Counted from the stretch's first letter, positions 9,151-19,808 are shown. The stretch: 64,000 bases of DNA from Pandoraea apista (GCF_001465595.2 NZ_CP013481.2:1860001-1924000); one strand, 5' to 3'. The notes: generated by a model from the letters alone, not told the origin. Numbers and translations: made by a program.

Positions 9151-9209
9151 GGCGCTCGCCGACCGGGCCCCATCTGTTGCGAAGCACGTGGGGACGGTCG
9201 GCGAGCGCC
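9151..9209 (-). repeat. hairpin repeat, class B copy 2 (inverted)
   Basis: Perfect 14-base arms GGCGCTCGCCGACC (9151-9164) and its complement (9196-9209) enclose the same centre as B1, read in the opposite direction. The arms share no sequence with B1 apart from GC-richness, so the stem is conserved as a pairing rather than as a sequence. Confidence 0.88.
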
Positions 9210-9218
9210 TGGGCGCAA

Positions 9219-9240
9219 GAAGAGACGGTGTCGTCGTGAC
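9219..9240 (-). repeat. conserved box between hairpins B and A, copy 2
   Basis: Reverse complement of the 22-base box at 8919-8940 with one change. It keeps the same order and spacing relative to its A and B hairpins. Confidence 0.8.
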
Positions 9241-9307
9241 GAGGCGAAGGGGGAAGAAGCGGGGTGGGAGCGGGGATGGGTTGCAACGATGCGGGGGCGT
9301 GCTTCGA

Positions 9308-9378
9308 GCCGTGGGGCCGCTCCCCGTTTTCCAAAGCGAATTTCGTGGAGCGACGAAAACGGGGAGCGGCCCCACGGC
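9308..9378 (-). repeat. hairpin repeat, class A copy 2 (inverted)
   Basis: Perfect 24-base arms (9308-9331 and 9355-9378) around loop 9332-9354, which is the exact reverse complement of the A1 loop over all 23 bases. The outer arm begins GCCGTGGGGCCGC and differs from A1. Spacing A1-B1 (99 bases) and B2-A2 (98 bases) is almost the same, so the whole 8780-9378 stretch is a mirror. Confidence 0.9.
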
Positions 9379-9424
9379 CGACCGTTGACAGGCGAATTGG
9401 TCAGCTCTCAGCCGGCAAGGGACG

Positions 9425-10264
9425 TCAACGAATGGCGCGCCAACTGGCGTTATGCGCAGCGAGCCAGTTTTCGGCGAGCTTCGGATCCCCGTGACGGTTC
9501 GGATGAAACGACGGTGCGAGGTACTTGAGCATTGGCCCGGTGCTGCGCCACACGACGCCATCGCGACCGAAGAACATCGTAGTGAACCCCCACCACGTGC
9601 GAGGCTTGAAGAGTGTGCCATCGTGCCAGAGGTTGTTGATCGTCTGCGCATGACTCTCCAGCGCGAACATGAACAACACGTAGAGATAGGTGAGTATGCG
9701 CTGACGCTCGCTACCACCGAGGGCACGGTATAGATCGAACGCCACCGCCTTGTGCTCGGTTTCCTCGGCCGCGTGCCAGCGCCACATCAGGCGCATCTTC
9801 GGCTCAGCCTTGGCAAGCCATCGGTCGTACCGGAGCGCGCCGTCGCCAAATACCGCAGTGCAGTGCTCGTATGCGGCGGTCACGGCGAGCATGTACATCG
9901 GCGAGAGCTTGCGGCGGCGAGCCCATTGAATGCGCGTCGTCGCCCAGTTCTCCCAATGATTGACCAGTCCCTGCTTCGCCAACTGCGCGTTGTACTGGCC
10001 ATGCAGATGGCGGTGTGTTGCCTCTTGTCCAATGAACTGCGCAATGTCGGCGCGCAGCTTGTCGTAGCGAGCGTCGTCGGGCAGACGATCCATCGTGTCG
10101 CGCACCGAGTCGATAAACGATTGTTCGCCCACCGGAAAACTCATCGATAGCGCGTTGTAATACATCGTGCGGTATGCATCGCCGCTATGCCAATGACGGT
10201 CGAAGCCGCTGGCCAGATCGACGGTCAGCTTGCGTACGGTCAGGGCAGAAATGTCGTTGCTCAT
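9425..10264 (-). CDS. predicted metal-dependent hydrolase (PF10118-like)
   Basis: A 279-residue protein of the 'predicted metal-dependent hydrolase' family, whose activity is not established. Histidines and acids that could bind metal occur as [23 protein letters not shown] and [16 protein letters not shown]. This spacing recalls a ferritin-like four-helix fold (known for related sequences, inferred here). A hydrophobic stretch ([12 protein letters not shown]) follows. It is divergent from the TetR gene at 10421, which probably controls it; such pairs are common for this family. The start at 10264 is the only sensible ATG. Confidence 0.78.
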   Translation of the reverse strand: MSNDISALTVRKLTVDLASGFDRHWHSGDAYRTMYYNALSMSFPVGEQSFIDSVRDTMDRLPDDARYDKLRADIAQFIGQEATHRHLHGQYNAQLAKQGLVNHWENWATTRIQWARRRKLSPMYMLAVTAAYEHCTAVFGDGALRYDRWLAKAEPKMRLMWRWHAAEETEHKAVAFDLYRALGGSERQRILTYLYVLFMFALESHAQTINNLWHDGTLFKPRTWWGFTTMFFGRDGVVWRSTGPMLKYLAPSFHPNRHGDPKLAENWLAAHNASWRAIR

Positions 10265-10420
10265 GGTGCCTTGCCTCTCTGGCGGTATCGGCGAGTTCGC
10301 AGCTTCGTGAGATGCAGAAGACCCGCGCTGTCGCCGTCACTTGAGTTTTGGTGTGAATGTGAGCATTATTCATTTTTCAGGCGTCTTGCCGCAACTCGCT
10401 TCCCGCTCAGGTTTTTCAAT

Positions 10421-11071
10421 ATGTCTGCACCCAAACCGTCCGCTACCCCGAATGCCGCGTCAGCCATGCGAAAGCGGCCGATGCAGGCACGCGCGCAACA
10501 TACCGTCGAGACGATTTTCGAGGCGACTGCTCAGGTTCTCGACGAAGAAGGAGAGGCGGCGCTCACGACGAATCGCATTGCCCGCAAGGCTGGTTTTTCC
10601 ATCGGCACGCTGTATCAGTACTTCCCCACCAAAGAAGCGATTTTGCTGGCGATGATTGCGCGCGAGCGTCGCCGCGTGATGGATGAACTCAACGAACGCA
10701 TCGCACGCGCAGCCGAAGAGGGTGCCGACCCCGAGCGAGTCATTCGTGAGCGGCTTCGGGTACTCATCGAAGCGTTCGGCGCGGGCGGGCGCGTGAAGCG
10801 CTCGCTCATCAAGATGGCGTGGCAACTCGATCACCACGAAAACGTCATGCAAGCCATGCGCGAGGCGGCCGAACATATTGCCGTTGCCATGTCGCGGCGC
10901 GACGCGCCCGAGATGCGTCCGCCCACCGCGGCCACCGTTTTCGTGCTCACGCGTGCCGTCATGGGTACGCTTCGCTCCGCCGCGCTCGAAGATTCGCCGT
11001 TGCTTGGCACTCCCGAATTCGAAGACGAGCTTTACCGGTTATGCTGGGGCCTGTTGCGCGCAGACGGCTAA
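10421..11071 (+). CDS. TetR/AcrR-family transcriptional regulator
   Basis: A 216-residue repressor-type protein. The N-terminal helix-turn-helix (about residues 28-75) reads TVETIFEATAQVLDEEG, then LTTNRIARKAGFSIGTLYQY with FPTKEAIL, the classic TetR DNA-binding signature. The C-terminal ligand and dimer domain is variable. I take the ATG at 10421 (MSAPKPSA), which follows the 156-base divergent region. The open frame upstream has no TetR features. Its likely targets are itself and the metal hydrolase at 9425. Ligand unknown. Confidence 0.88.
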   Translation: MSAPKPSATPNAASAMRKRPMQARAQHTVETIFEATAQVLDEEGEAALTTNRIARKAGFSIGTLYQYFPTKEAILLAMIARERRRVMDELNERIARAAEEGADPERVIRERLRVLIEAFGAGGRVKRSLIKMAWQLDHHENVMQAMREAAEHIAVAMSRRDAPEMRPPTAATVFVLTRAVMGTLRSAALEDSPLLGTPEFEDELYRLCWGLLRADG

Positions 11072-11137
11072 TGCCCAAGGCACCGGCCGGCGCTCCCCTC
11101 CGATAGATCCGGCAGTTCGTACACAGGAACGTGTTGC

Positions 11138-12745
11138 ATGGGCGAAATCGTCAAGGCGGTTAGCATTCTGGCCGGCGGCGTCGGTATCTTCCTCATCGGC
11201 ATGGCGATGATGACCGACGGTCTCAAGCTTGCCGCAGGGCCGGCGCTCGAGCGCATTCTTGCCAGCGCGACCCGTACCCGCTGGCAAGCCTTCGCCTCCG
11301 GCGTGCTCGTGACCGCCATCACCCAATCTTCCTCGGTCGTTACCATCGCCACCATCGGCTTCGTCAATGCCGGTTTGCTCAAACTTGGTGGCGCCCTCTG
11401 GCTGATGTTCGGCTCCAACCTCGGCTCGACCATGATGGGGTGGATCGTCGCCGTCATCGGTCTGAAATTCAATATCGATGTCTTTGCGCTGCCAATGATC
11501 GCCGTTGGTGTGGCGCTGCGATTGACTGGTGCCGGCACCCGGCGTGGTGCCATCGGTAACGCGCTGGCCGGCTTCGGTTTGCTCTTCTTCGGTATCTCGC
11601 TGCTTCAGTCGGCATTCATCGACATGGCCGGCCTGATCCGCATGCCCGACGGCGACGGACCGCTCGATGTGCTGCTGCAAGTGGTCGTCGGTTTCGTCCT
11701 CACCTGTATCGTGCAGTCGTCCGCCGCCGCGATGGCCATCACGCTCACCGCCGCGCAAAACGGTCTGCTGGGCGCACAGGGGGCCGCAGCCGTTGTCATT
11801 GGCGCGAACGTCGGAACTACCGTGACCGCCGTCATCGCCGCGATCGGGGCCACGCCCAACGCCCGGCGCGCGGCAATGGCACACGTAGCCTTCAACGTCG
11901 TGGCGGGCGTGGTGGCGTTGCTGCTGCTGCCGTGGATGATCCGCGCAATCAGCACCGGCATGGCATGGATGGGCTACGCCACCGACCCGGCCATCAAGCT
12001 CGCGATCTTTCATACGACGTTCAACGTGCTCGGCGTGTTGCTGATGATTCCGCTCACCACGCCGCTGCTGCATTGGCTGCAACGCCGTTTCCGTTCTCGC
12101 GAGGAAGACGAGGGGGCGCCGCAGTTTCTCGACGACAACGTTTTGCCGGTGCCGCAACTGGCCGTGGATGCCCTCAAGCGCGAGGTCGAACGGCTGGGCG
12201 CAATGAGCCGTCATATGGTGCGAGGCGCGTTGACCGGTATGAGTGCAGGGGTACTGGCACAGGAACACGCGTCTGTCACGCGGCTGGGGAGTGTGTGTCA
12301 GACCTTTGCCGAACGCATGAGCCGCGCCGCAATCGAAGCGGCTTCCGCAGAGGCGCTGGCCGATACGCTGCGCACACTGCGTTACTACGAGAGTGCCGCC
12401 GAACAGGCAATTGCCGCCGCCGCGCTACGCGACCAGACCGGTACCGCCACAGGAAATTCCGACGTCTATACCGCGTTTGTACGGGAGTCGACCGCGCTGC
12501 TCGATCATGTTGAAAGCGATACGCGGCCCGCCGACGGCGGCGAGTCGCTCGCCACGCACGCGTCGGCGATGGAGGCCGCTTACGGCGGTCTCAAGGCCAA
12601 GCTGCTGGCCGATGGCGCCGCCGGGTCAATCCGCATCGCCGTCATGGAAGAAGCGCTGCGCCGCTATAGCGCACTGCGGCGCGCCCTTCAACAGACCATC
12701 AAGGCCGGGACCCGTCGCGCCAAGGGCACCGATCCGATCGATTGA
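11138..12745 (+). CDS. Na/Pi cotransporter family protein with PhoU-like domain
   Basis: A 535-residue membrane protein. Two repeats of the Na/Pi cotransporter domain fill about residues 15-310, each with the QSS signature (VTAITQSSSVVTIATIGFVNAG-like stretch near residue 65 and VQSSAAAMAITLTAAQ near 200). Residues about 340-530 form a cytoplasmic helical PhoU-like domain. The family (NptA/YjbB) moves phosphate with sodium, sometimes outward. It lies 66 bases after the TetR gene on the same strand; co-transcription is possible but not shown. Confidence 0.88.
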   Translation: MGEIVKAVSILAGGVGIFLIGMAMMTDGLKLAAGPALERILASATRTRWQAFASGVLVTAITQSSSVVTIATIGFVNAGLLKLGGALWLMFGSNLGSTMMGWIVAVIGLKFNIDVFALPMIAVGVALRLTGAGTRRGAIGNALAGFGLLFFGISLLQSAFIDMAGLIRMPDGDGPLDVLLQVVVGFVLTCIVQSSAAAMAITLTAAQNGLLGAQGAAAVVIGANVGTTVTAVIAAIGATPNARRAAMAHVAFNVVAGVVALLLLPWMIRAISTGMAWMGYATDPAIKLAIFHTTFNVLGVLLMIPLTTPLLHWLQRRFRSREEDEGAPQFLDDNVLPVPQLAVDALKREVERLGAMSRHMVRGALTGMSAGVLAQEHASVTRLGSVCQTFAERMSRAAIEAASAEALADTLRTLRYYESAAEQAIAAAALRDQTGTATGNSDVYTAFVRESTALLDHVESDTRPADGGESLATHASAMEAAYGGLKAKLLADGAAGSIRIAVMEEALRRYSALRRALQQTIKAGTRRAKGTDPID

Positions 12746-12795
12746 CGAACGCTTGCTCCGTAATTTGCGGTGCCGCTATGCCGCGTGAACTCATC

Positions 12796-12824
12796 TTGCG
12801 TAACGCTTGGGGCGTCGCTAGAAT
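12796..12824 (+). promoter_or_regulatory. candidate sigma-70 promoter for the MFS gene at 13148
   Basis: TTGCGT (12796-12801), 17-base spacer, TAGAAT (12819-12824). It would give a leader of about 315 bases. Confidence 0.5.
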
Positions 12825-12844
12825 GCAAACTGATTTTTGGCACG

Positions 12845-12887
12845 CGGCGAAGTTTTTCGCCGATGCCACGTAAGCGTTCACGTGAAC
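12845..12887 (+). promoter_or_regulatory. leader hairpin and 12-base palindrome
   Basis: CGGCGAA (12845-12851) pairs with TTCGCCG (12856-12862) around a 4-base loop. The perfect palindrome GTTCACGTGAAC (12876-12887) follows. Both lie just downstream of the predicted start of transcription. The rest of the gap to 13147 shows nothing I can name. Confidence 0.45.
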
Positions 12888-13147
12888 CAACGCATTCTCC
12901 GCGACAGCGGCCGGTCTTGCCGGCTCGTCGGTCGAGGGGCGTGCGTTGTCAGTGAACCGCCGGGCTGCCCATTCAGCGCATTCCCCGGTTCTCTGCGCGC
13001 CACAAGCGCCTTCTCTCCCGATCTGCCTATACCGCCTGTTGGCACCGACACCCTGTCGCGGTTGTTCGTTCGCCGGTTCGCGCCTGATGCTCGACGCTCG
13101 ATGCGTTACGCCTCACGCGCGCCCGCACCCCCATGGAGTCTTCTCGC

Positions 13148-14374
13148 ATGTCCTCGTCTTCTGCTGCACCGGCTGATTCAGCCAAGCAAGCGGCCCCCCA
13201 AGCGGGCGCCGTGCCCGCCAACGCTACGGCGTTGCTGGTGCGCTTCTCTCTCAACGTTTTTCTCGCCTGCCTGACCATCGGCATGTCGCTCTCCGTCGTG
13301 CCGCTGTTCGTGCATGACACGCTCGGGTATCACAACGTCATCGTCGGTTTCGCCGTCGGTATCCAGTCGCTCGCCACGGTACTGACACGTAAGTTCGCCG
13401 GGCGCACCGCCGACCAGCGCGGCGCACGCGTTGCCCTACAGCGGGGCTTGCTTTTCGTTGGTCTGTCGGGCTTCGCCTTGCTCGTCACCGGTCTGGTGAC
13501 GTTCGCTCCCGCGCCGCGGCTCGGGGTACTTACGCTCGCCCGTCTGCTGCTCGGTGTCGGGGAAAGCCTTTGCATTACCGGCACGCTGACATGGGCCATC
13601 GCCAGTCTCGGCGCGGCGCAATCCGGCCGCGTCATGTCCTGGACAGGCGCCGCCGTGTTCAGCGGTTTCGCCGTTGGCGCACCGCTCGGACTGGCGCTCT
13701 ATGGCGGCACGGCGCTCGTGGGTGTCGCCTTGGCGATCTGTGCGCTGCCGCTCGCCGGCTGGGCGGTGATCGCGCGCATTCCCGGGGTCGCCCCCGCGCA
13801 CCACGCCGGCGGCGCGTTGCCGTATTCGCAGGTGCTGCGCATCGTGTTCCTGCCGGGCCTCGCGCTGGCGCTGCAAGGCGTGGGCTTCGCCGTGATCGGC
13901 GCGTTCGTGGTGCTGTACTTCGACGCCTCGCGCTGGTCAGGCGCCGCCATCGCACTGTCGGCATTCGGTCTGGCGTTCGTGTTGATGCGTCTGATCGGCG
14001 GGCGATGGCCCGAGCGTTTCGGCAATCTGCGTGTCGCGCAGATCTCGCTGGCAGTCGAAGCCGTTGGTCTGTTGTTCGTCTGGCAAGCGCCATTCGCGTG
14101 GTTGGCATTGCTCGGCACGGCGCTCGCCGGGGCTGGGGCCTCGCTGATCTTTCCGTCTTTGGGGATCGAAGTGGTCAAGCGCGCACCCGCCGCCAGCCGT
14201 GGCACAAGTCTGGGCACCTATGCCGCCTTTCAGGACGTTGCCATTCTGCTGACCGGCCCTCTGGCCGGGGCCGTAGCCAATCCGTTCGGCTATCGCGCCG
14301 TGTTCCTGTGCGGTGCCGTGGCCGCCGTGCTCGGCGTGATGGTCGTCGTCACATTGCGCGCACGTCGCCGCTGA
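13148..14374 (+). CDS. MFS transporter, YfcJ/YhhS-like (second copy)
   Basis: A 408-residue permease with about twelve membrane segments and the loop motif FAGRTADQRGAR. It is clearly related to the permease at 2177: both have CLTIG, a VVPLFVH-like stretch and [23 protein letters not shown] prefer ATG 13148 over the in-frame ATG at 13133 because GGAG lies eight bases before it. The 3' end overlaps the convergent PhzF gene by 26 bases. Substrate unknown. Confidence 0.85.
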   Translation: MSSSSAAPADSAKQAAPQAGAVPANATALLVRFSLNVFLACLTIGMSLSVVPLFVHDTLGYHNVIVGFAVGIQSLATVLTRKFAGRTADQRGARVALQRGLLFVGLSGFALLVTGLVTFAPAPRLGVLTLARLLLGVGESLCITGTLTWAIASLGAAQSGRVMSWTGAAVFSGFAVGAPLGLALYGGTALVGVALAICALPLAGWAVIARIPGVAPAHHAGGALPYSQVLRIVFLPGLALALQGVGFAVIGAFVVLYFDASRWSGAAIALSAFGLAFVLMRLIGGRWPERFGNLRVAQISLAVEAVGLLFVWQAPFAWLALLGTALAGAGASLIFPSLGIEVVKRAPAASRGTSLGTYAAFQDVAILLTGPLAGAVANPFGYRAVFLCGAVAAVLGVMVVVTLRARRR

Positions 14375-15248
14375 TCCAGCAACCGGCCGCCGCGTCGAGC
14401 GGATCGCGTAACGTCACGGTGATGGCGGAGGCGTGCCCCATCGCGACCCCCTGTCGTACAACCACGCCGCGCTCGCCGGGCGACAGCCAGCCATAGCGGC
14501 GCGCACCGTATAGCAAGGCGGCAGCGGCAATGCCGGTCGCCGCATCTTCCGGATAGCCGGATGAGCGAGGGAACTGGCGTGCCTGCAATACCGGCAGCGC
14601 ACGTCCGTCGCCAACGTCTTCGCGTGCACATGGGTACAGGCCCGTCGAACCGATGGCGTCGCATGTGGCGAGCATCATGGTGAAGTCCGGCGTCAACGCC
14701 TGCAATCGCTCGACGCTGCGCAGCGGCACCAGCGTCTTCACGCGGCTGGTCGCTGCGTTGCATATGCCTTCAAGGGCGATCTCGTCGGGCGAAATCCGCA
14801 GGGCCGCGCATATGGCGGCGATGGCACTTGCGTCGATGATCGGGGCGGTACGCCCGGACGGCTGGCTGACTTCGATGTGTTCGCCATCTGCCGCGAGCCG
14901 GCCTTCGACCTGTCCGCTGAGCGTCTCGATCGTGACCGGACTGCCATCCCATCGGCCGGCGCGGCGCAGCACCCACAACGCGCCAAGCGTGGCGTGCCCG
15001 CACATCTCCATCTCGTGATTCGGAACGAAGAAACGAAAGCGCCAGGCGTTGCCCGCATGGGCCGCGGCCATGACGAACGCGCTTTCGTGTCCGTAGTGGG
15101 TCGCGACAGCTCGCATGTCGTCTGCCGTCATGGCATCGGCATCGAGCACGATGGGGGCCGGATTGCCACCGTTATCGTCAGCCGGGAAGACACTCACCAA
15201 CGAGACCGTCGCCGGCGCGGGGAGGGGGAAGGGAACGGGTGACGTCAT
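14349..15248 (-). CDS. PhzF-family isomerase-like protein
   Basis: A 299-residue protein of the PhzF/DapF-like fold, two halves each resembling diaminopimelate epimerase. The catalytic glutamate of PhzF corresponds to Glu55 in YGHESAFV. EMEMCGHATLGALWVL and GYPEDAATGIAAAALLYG are the two family loops. No phenazine genes are nearby, so a phenazine role is unlikely; most chromosomal members have unknown substrates. The start at 15248 (MTSPVPFP) matches the family N terminus; the upstream open frame is low-complexity. Its last 26 bases overlap the 3' end of the MFS gene on the other strand. Confidence 0.85.
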   Translation of the reverse strand: MTSPVPFPLPAPATVSLVSVFPADDNGGNPAPIVLDADAMTADDMRAVATHYGHESAFVMAAAHAGNAWRFRFFVPNHEMEMCGHATLGALWVLRRAGRWDGSPVTIETLSGQVEGRLAADGEHIEVSQPSGRTAPIIDASAIAAICAALRISPDEIALEGICNAATSRVKTLVPLRSVERLQALTPDFTMMLATCDAIGSTGLYPCAREDVGDGRALPVLQARQFPRSSGYPEDAATGIAAAALLYGARRYGWLSPGERGVVVRQGVAMGHASAITVTLRDPLDAAAGCWISGDVRAM

Positions 15249-15638
15249 GGCGATGGGCAATCCGGAAAAGGAGTCGGGAGAGGAATCAGCAAAGGCGCTG
15301 GCGACGGATGCCGCCGATTTCGCAACGGGTTGCAATGCAACACGGGACGCGACCTGAAGCCTCAAGATTACGCGCTAAGTCGCGCGCCTGTCAGGTGCCC
15401 CGGTCATGAATTTTCGATCGCGTTTCGATCAACTTTCGGACGCGTCCCGCTTGCTATACGCATGTCAATCGCCGGTCGCTCCGTGCCACGCCGCATTGCG
15501 ACATTCACGTGGCGTGCAACGTCCTGTCGTGTCAATTCGCGAGTGGCGTCGCGTCGACGCGACATTTTCGCCGCCCCCATTTTCGGACGATGACTAACGA
15601 CCGAAGACGCCTTCGAAATGCAGCGGTGTCCTATGGTT

Positions 15639-15644
15639 TACAAT
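15639..15644 (+). promoter_or_regulatory. candidate -10 box for the ACS permease leader
   Basis: TACAAT (15639-15644). No good -35 is visible at normal spacing. The 390 bases before it, back to the PhzF start, show no gene. Confidence 0.25.
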
Positions 15645-15649
15645 CCCGT

Positions 15650-15780
15650 CGGCCTCCCAATATCGAAAGGGATGGCAGGGTGAGAAACGTCGCGCAACGG
15701 CATGCGGGCCGGGGAGCGACGTCCGGAGACAATGCCTCCGGACTCCGCGTAATCGGTTCTCGTAAGGCGAGAACCGTGAG
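15650..15780 (+). promoter_or_regulatory. hairpin-rich leader of the ACS-family permease
   Basis: Three consecutive stems are visible: ACGTCGC with GCGACGT around a ~23-base loop (about 15687-15723), GTCCGGAG (15721-15728) with CTCCGGAC (15736-15743), and CGGTTCTCG (15754-15762) with CGAGAACCG (15768-15776), the last two perfect. The first and second share bases at about 15721 and could be alternatives. This resembles a structured regulatory leader, but it matches no riboswitch I know. Confidence 0.45.
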
Positions 15781-15905
15781 GTCTGTCAGAGCCGTCGAGC
15801 AGGTAAGGCAGCGTGATCGGTGCGAGTGGTCCGGAGGCAGCGTTGCAGTCGTGATTCTGGCTGTGCAAGCAAACAAATTAGCAGCCAAGCTTCGAAGTGG
15901 AGACC

Positions 15906-17216
15906 ATGAGTACTATCGCTAGCGGTGTCAAACCCAACGCGCATACGCGCGAGATTGAGGCGCAAGCCTATGCAAAAGCGACCTGGCGTTTGTTGCCGTT
16001 TCTTTTCCTGTGTTACGTCGCGGCTTATCTCGACCGCGTGAATGTCGGCTTTGCCAAGCTGCAAATGCTGAACGACCTCCAGTTCAGCGAGACCGTCTAC
16101 GGTCTGGGCGCGGGCATCTTCTTCATCGGTTATTTCTTCTTCGAAGTGCCGAGCAACATCATCATGCACAAGGTCGGTGCGCGCCGCTGGATTGCGCGGA
16201 TCATGATCTCGTGGGCGGTCCTCTCGGCAGCCACGCTGCTCGTGAAGACGCCGACGCAGTTCTACCTCGTGCGTTTCTTCCTCGGTGTGGCCGAGGCGGG
16301 CTTCTTCCCCGGTATCGTGCTGTATCTGACTTACTGGTTTCCGGCACAGCGTCGCGGCCGGATGAACGCGCTCTTCATGATCGGCATTCCTGTTGCCGGC
16401 GTGTTCGGTGGACCGCTCTCGGGCTGGATTCTCGCCGCGTTCAATGGCGTGGGCGGCTGGGCCGCATGGCAATGGCTGTTCTTCATCGAAGCCATTCCGT
16501 CGGTGATTCTGGGTGTCGTTACGCTCATGTATCTGCCGAACGGCATTCGCGCAGCGTCCTGGCTGACGGAAGACGAGAAAGCAATTCTCGAGTACAACAT
16601 CGCGCAGGACAGCGCGGGCAAGGCAGAGCACTCGGTCGCCTCGGTGTTTGCGAACGGCCGCGTTTGGCTCATGGCTGCGATCTACTTCTGCTGCATGATG
16701 GGTCTCTACGGCATTGGCTTCTACCTGCCAACGCTCATCAAGGCCAGCGGTGTGAAGAGCGCGCTCGACGTGGGTTTGCTCACCGCCATTCCGTACGCCT
16801 GTGCCGTGGTCAGCATGATCGGCGTCGCGCGCAGCTCGGACCGCACACGCGAGCGTCGCTGGCACTTTGCCGTGGTGTCGCTCGCCGGCGCCGTGGGGCT
16901 GTACCTGAGCACGGTATGGGGCAATAACGTGCCCCTCGCCATGGTCGCACTCTCGGTAGGCACGGCGGGTATGCTCGCCACAATGCCGGTGTTCTGGACT
17001 TACCCGAGCGCGTTGCTCGTGGGCGGGTCGGCGGCGGCGGCCATCGGCATGATCAACTCGATCGGCAACCTTGCCGGTTTCGTGAGCCCGTTCATCATCG
17101 GTTGGCTCAAGGACGTGACGCAAAGCACCAACGCGGGCATGTATTGCGTGTCGGCGGCGCTTGCCATCGGTGCCTTGCTGGCGCTCACGCAATCGAAGGA
17201 ACAGGTCAATCGCTAA
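15906..17216 (+). CDS. MFS transporter, anion:cation symporter (ACS) family
   Basis: A 436-residue permease of the ACS family (phthalate, tartrate, galactarate and similar organic anions). Typical family stretches are LPFLFLCYVAAYLDRVNVGF in helix 1, GYFFFEVPSNIIMHKVGARR in loop 2-3 and RFFLGVAEAGFFPGIVLYL in helix 4. The ATG at 15906 (MSTIASG) fits family length. A GTG at 15897 in the same frame is an alternative because the GGAG before the ATG is only three bases away. The long structured leader suggests post-transcriptional control. Followed by a strong terminator. Confidence 0.86.
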   Translation: MSTIASGVKPNAHTREIEAQAYAKATWRLLPFLFLCYVAAYLDRVNVGFAKLQMLNDLQFSETVYGLGAGIFFIGYFFFEVPSNIIMHKVGARRWIARIMISWAVLSAATLLVKTPTQFYLVRFFLGVAEAGFFPGIVLYLTYWFPAQRRGRMNALFMIGIPVAGVFGGPLSGWILAAFNGVGGWAAWQWLFFIEAIPSVILGVVTLMYLPNGIRAASWLTEDEKAILEYNIAQDSAGKAEHSVASVFANGRVWLMAAIYFCCMMGLYGIGFYLPTLIKASGVKSALDVGLLTAIPYACAVVSMIGVARSSDRTRERRWHFAVVSLAGAVGLYLSTVWGNNVPLAMVALSVGTAGMLATMPVFWTYPSALLVGGSAAAAIGMINSIGNLAGFVSPFIIGWLKDVTQSTNAGMYCVSAALAIGALLALTQSKEQVNR

Positions 17217-17289
17217 CGCACTGACCGGACGGATCTGATGGGGCGAAGGGCGGCATCGTTCGCGCTTGCACCATCGATGTGATGCAAAC

Positions 17290-17317
17290 AAAAAAGCTGG
17301 CATATGCCAGCTTTTTT
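17290..17317. terminator. bidirectional terminator
   Basis: A 28-base perfect palindrome: AAAAAAGCTGGCAT and its complement. The A- and T-tracts serve the permease on the plus strand and icd on the minus strand. Confidence 0.92.
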
Positions 17318-17329
17318 GTTGGGCGTCAT

Positions 17330-17377
17330 CGGGCGGTCCTCGCAGACCGCCCGACGTTCGACTACCGCAGTCGAACG
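17330..17377. other. two hairpins downstream of icd
   Basis: CGGGCGGTC (17330-17338) pairs with 17345-17353, and CGTTCGACT (17355-17363) with 17369-17377. Both are perfect and lie in the icd 3' untranslated stretch before the terminator. They may protect the mRNA end (inference). Confidence 0.6.
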
Positions 17378-17409
17378 CTTTTCTTCCCTATGCCTTCATT
17401 GCGCCGTCA

Positions 17410-19650
<2,241 letters not shown>

Positions 19651-19794
19651 CGCTGGTCTCGGATTCAAGAAGCAGGGAAAGGTGGGGGAACGCCGCTGAC
19701 TGAGGTGACAGTCTGCTAGCCATGACAAATTTCCCTGATTGTGACACGGGGCGGGGCCAAAACTGAAATGCCTTTTCGTAATGTGAATGCTTGT

Positions 19795-19808
19795 GTCTTA
19801 TATAAGAC
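19795..19808. promoter_or_regulatory. 14-base perfect palindrome upstream of icd
   Basis: GTCTTATATAAGAC lies about 145 bases before the icd start. A strict AT-cored palindrome at this distance looks like a repressor or activator site. Which regulator uses it cannot be told from the window. Confidence 0.5.

Noticed and set aside
8780..9378. Insertion sequence or MITE with terminal inverted repeats
   Set aside because: The mirror has no transposase, no obvious target-site duplication and has internal, separately folding hairpins; a mobile origin is left open but not called.
8780..9378. CRISPR array
   Set aside because: Only two copies of each unit, inverted to each other and with unequal spacers; no cas genes.
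8646..9388. Several 100-200-codon frames across the hairpin region
   Set aside because: They run straight through the inverted repeats, disagree in frame between repeat copies and lack start signals and domains.
12837..13274. Plus-strand frame in the leader of the MFS gene
   Set aside because: Low-complexity composition, overlaps the promoter hairpins and runs out of frame into the permease.
14349..15248. Phenazine biosynthesis locus
   Set aside because: Only a PhzF-family protein is present; no phzA-G partners nearby, and most such homologues are unrelated to phenazines.
15650..15780. A named riboswitch (TPP, glycine, guanidine, cobalamin)
   Set aside because: The conserved core bases of these classes are not present; kept only as an unassigned structured leader.
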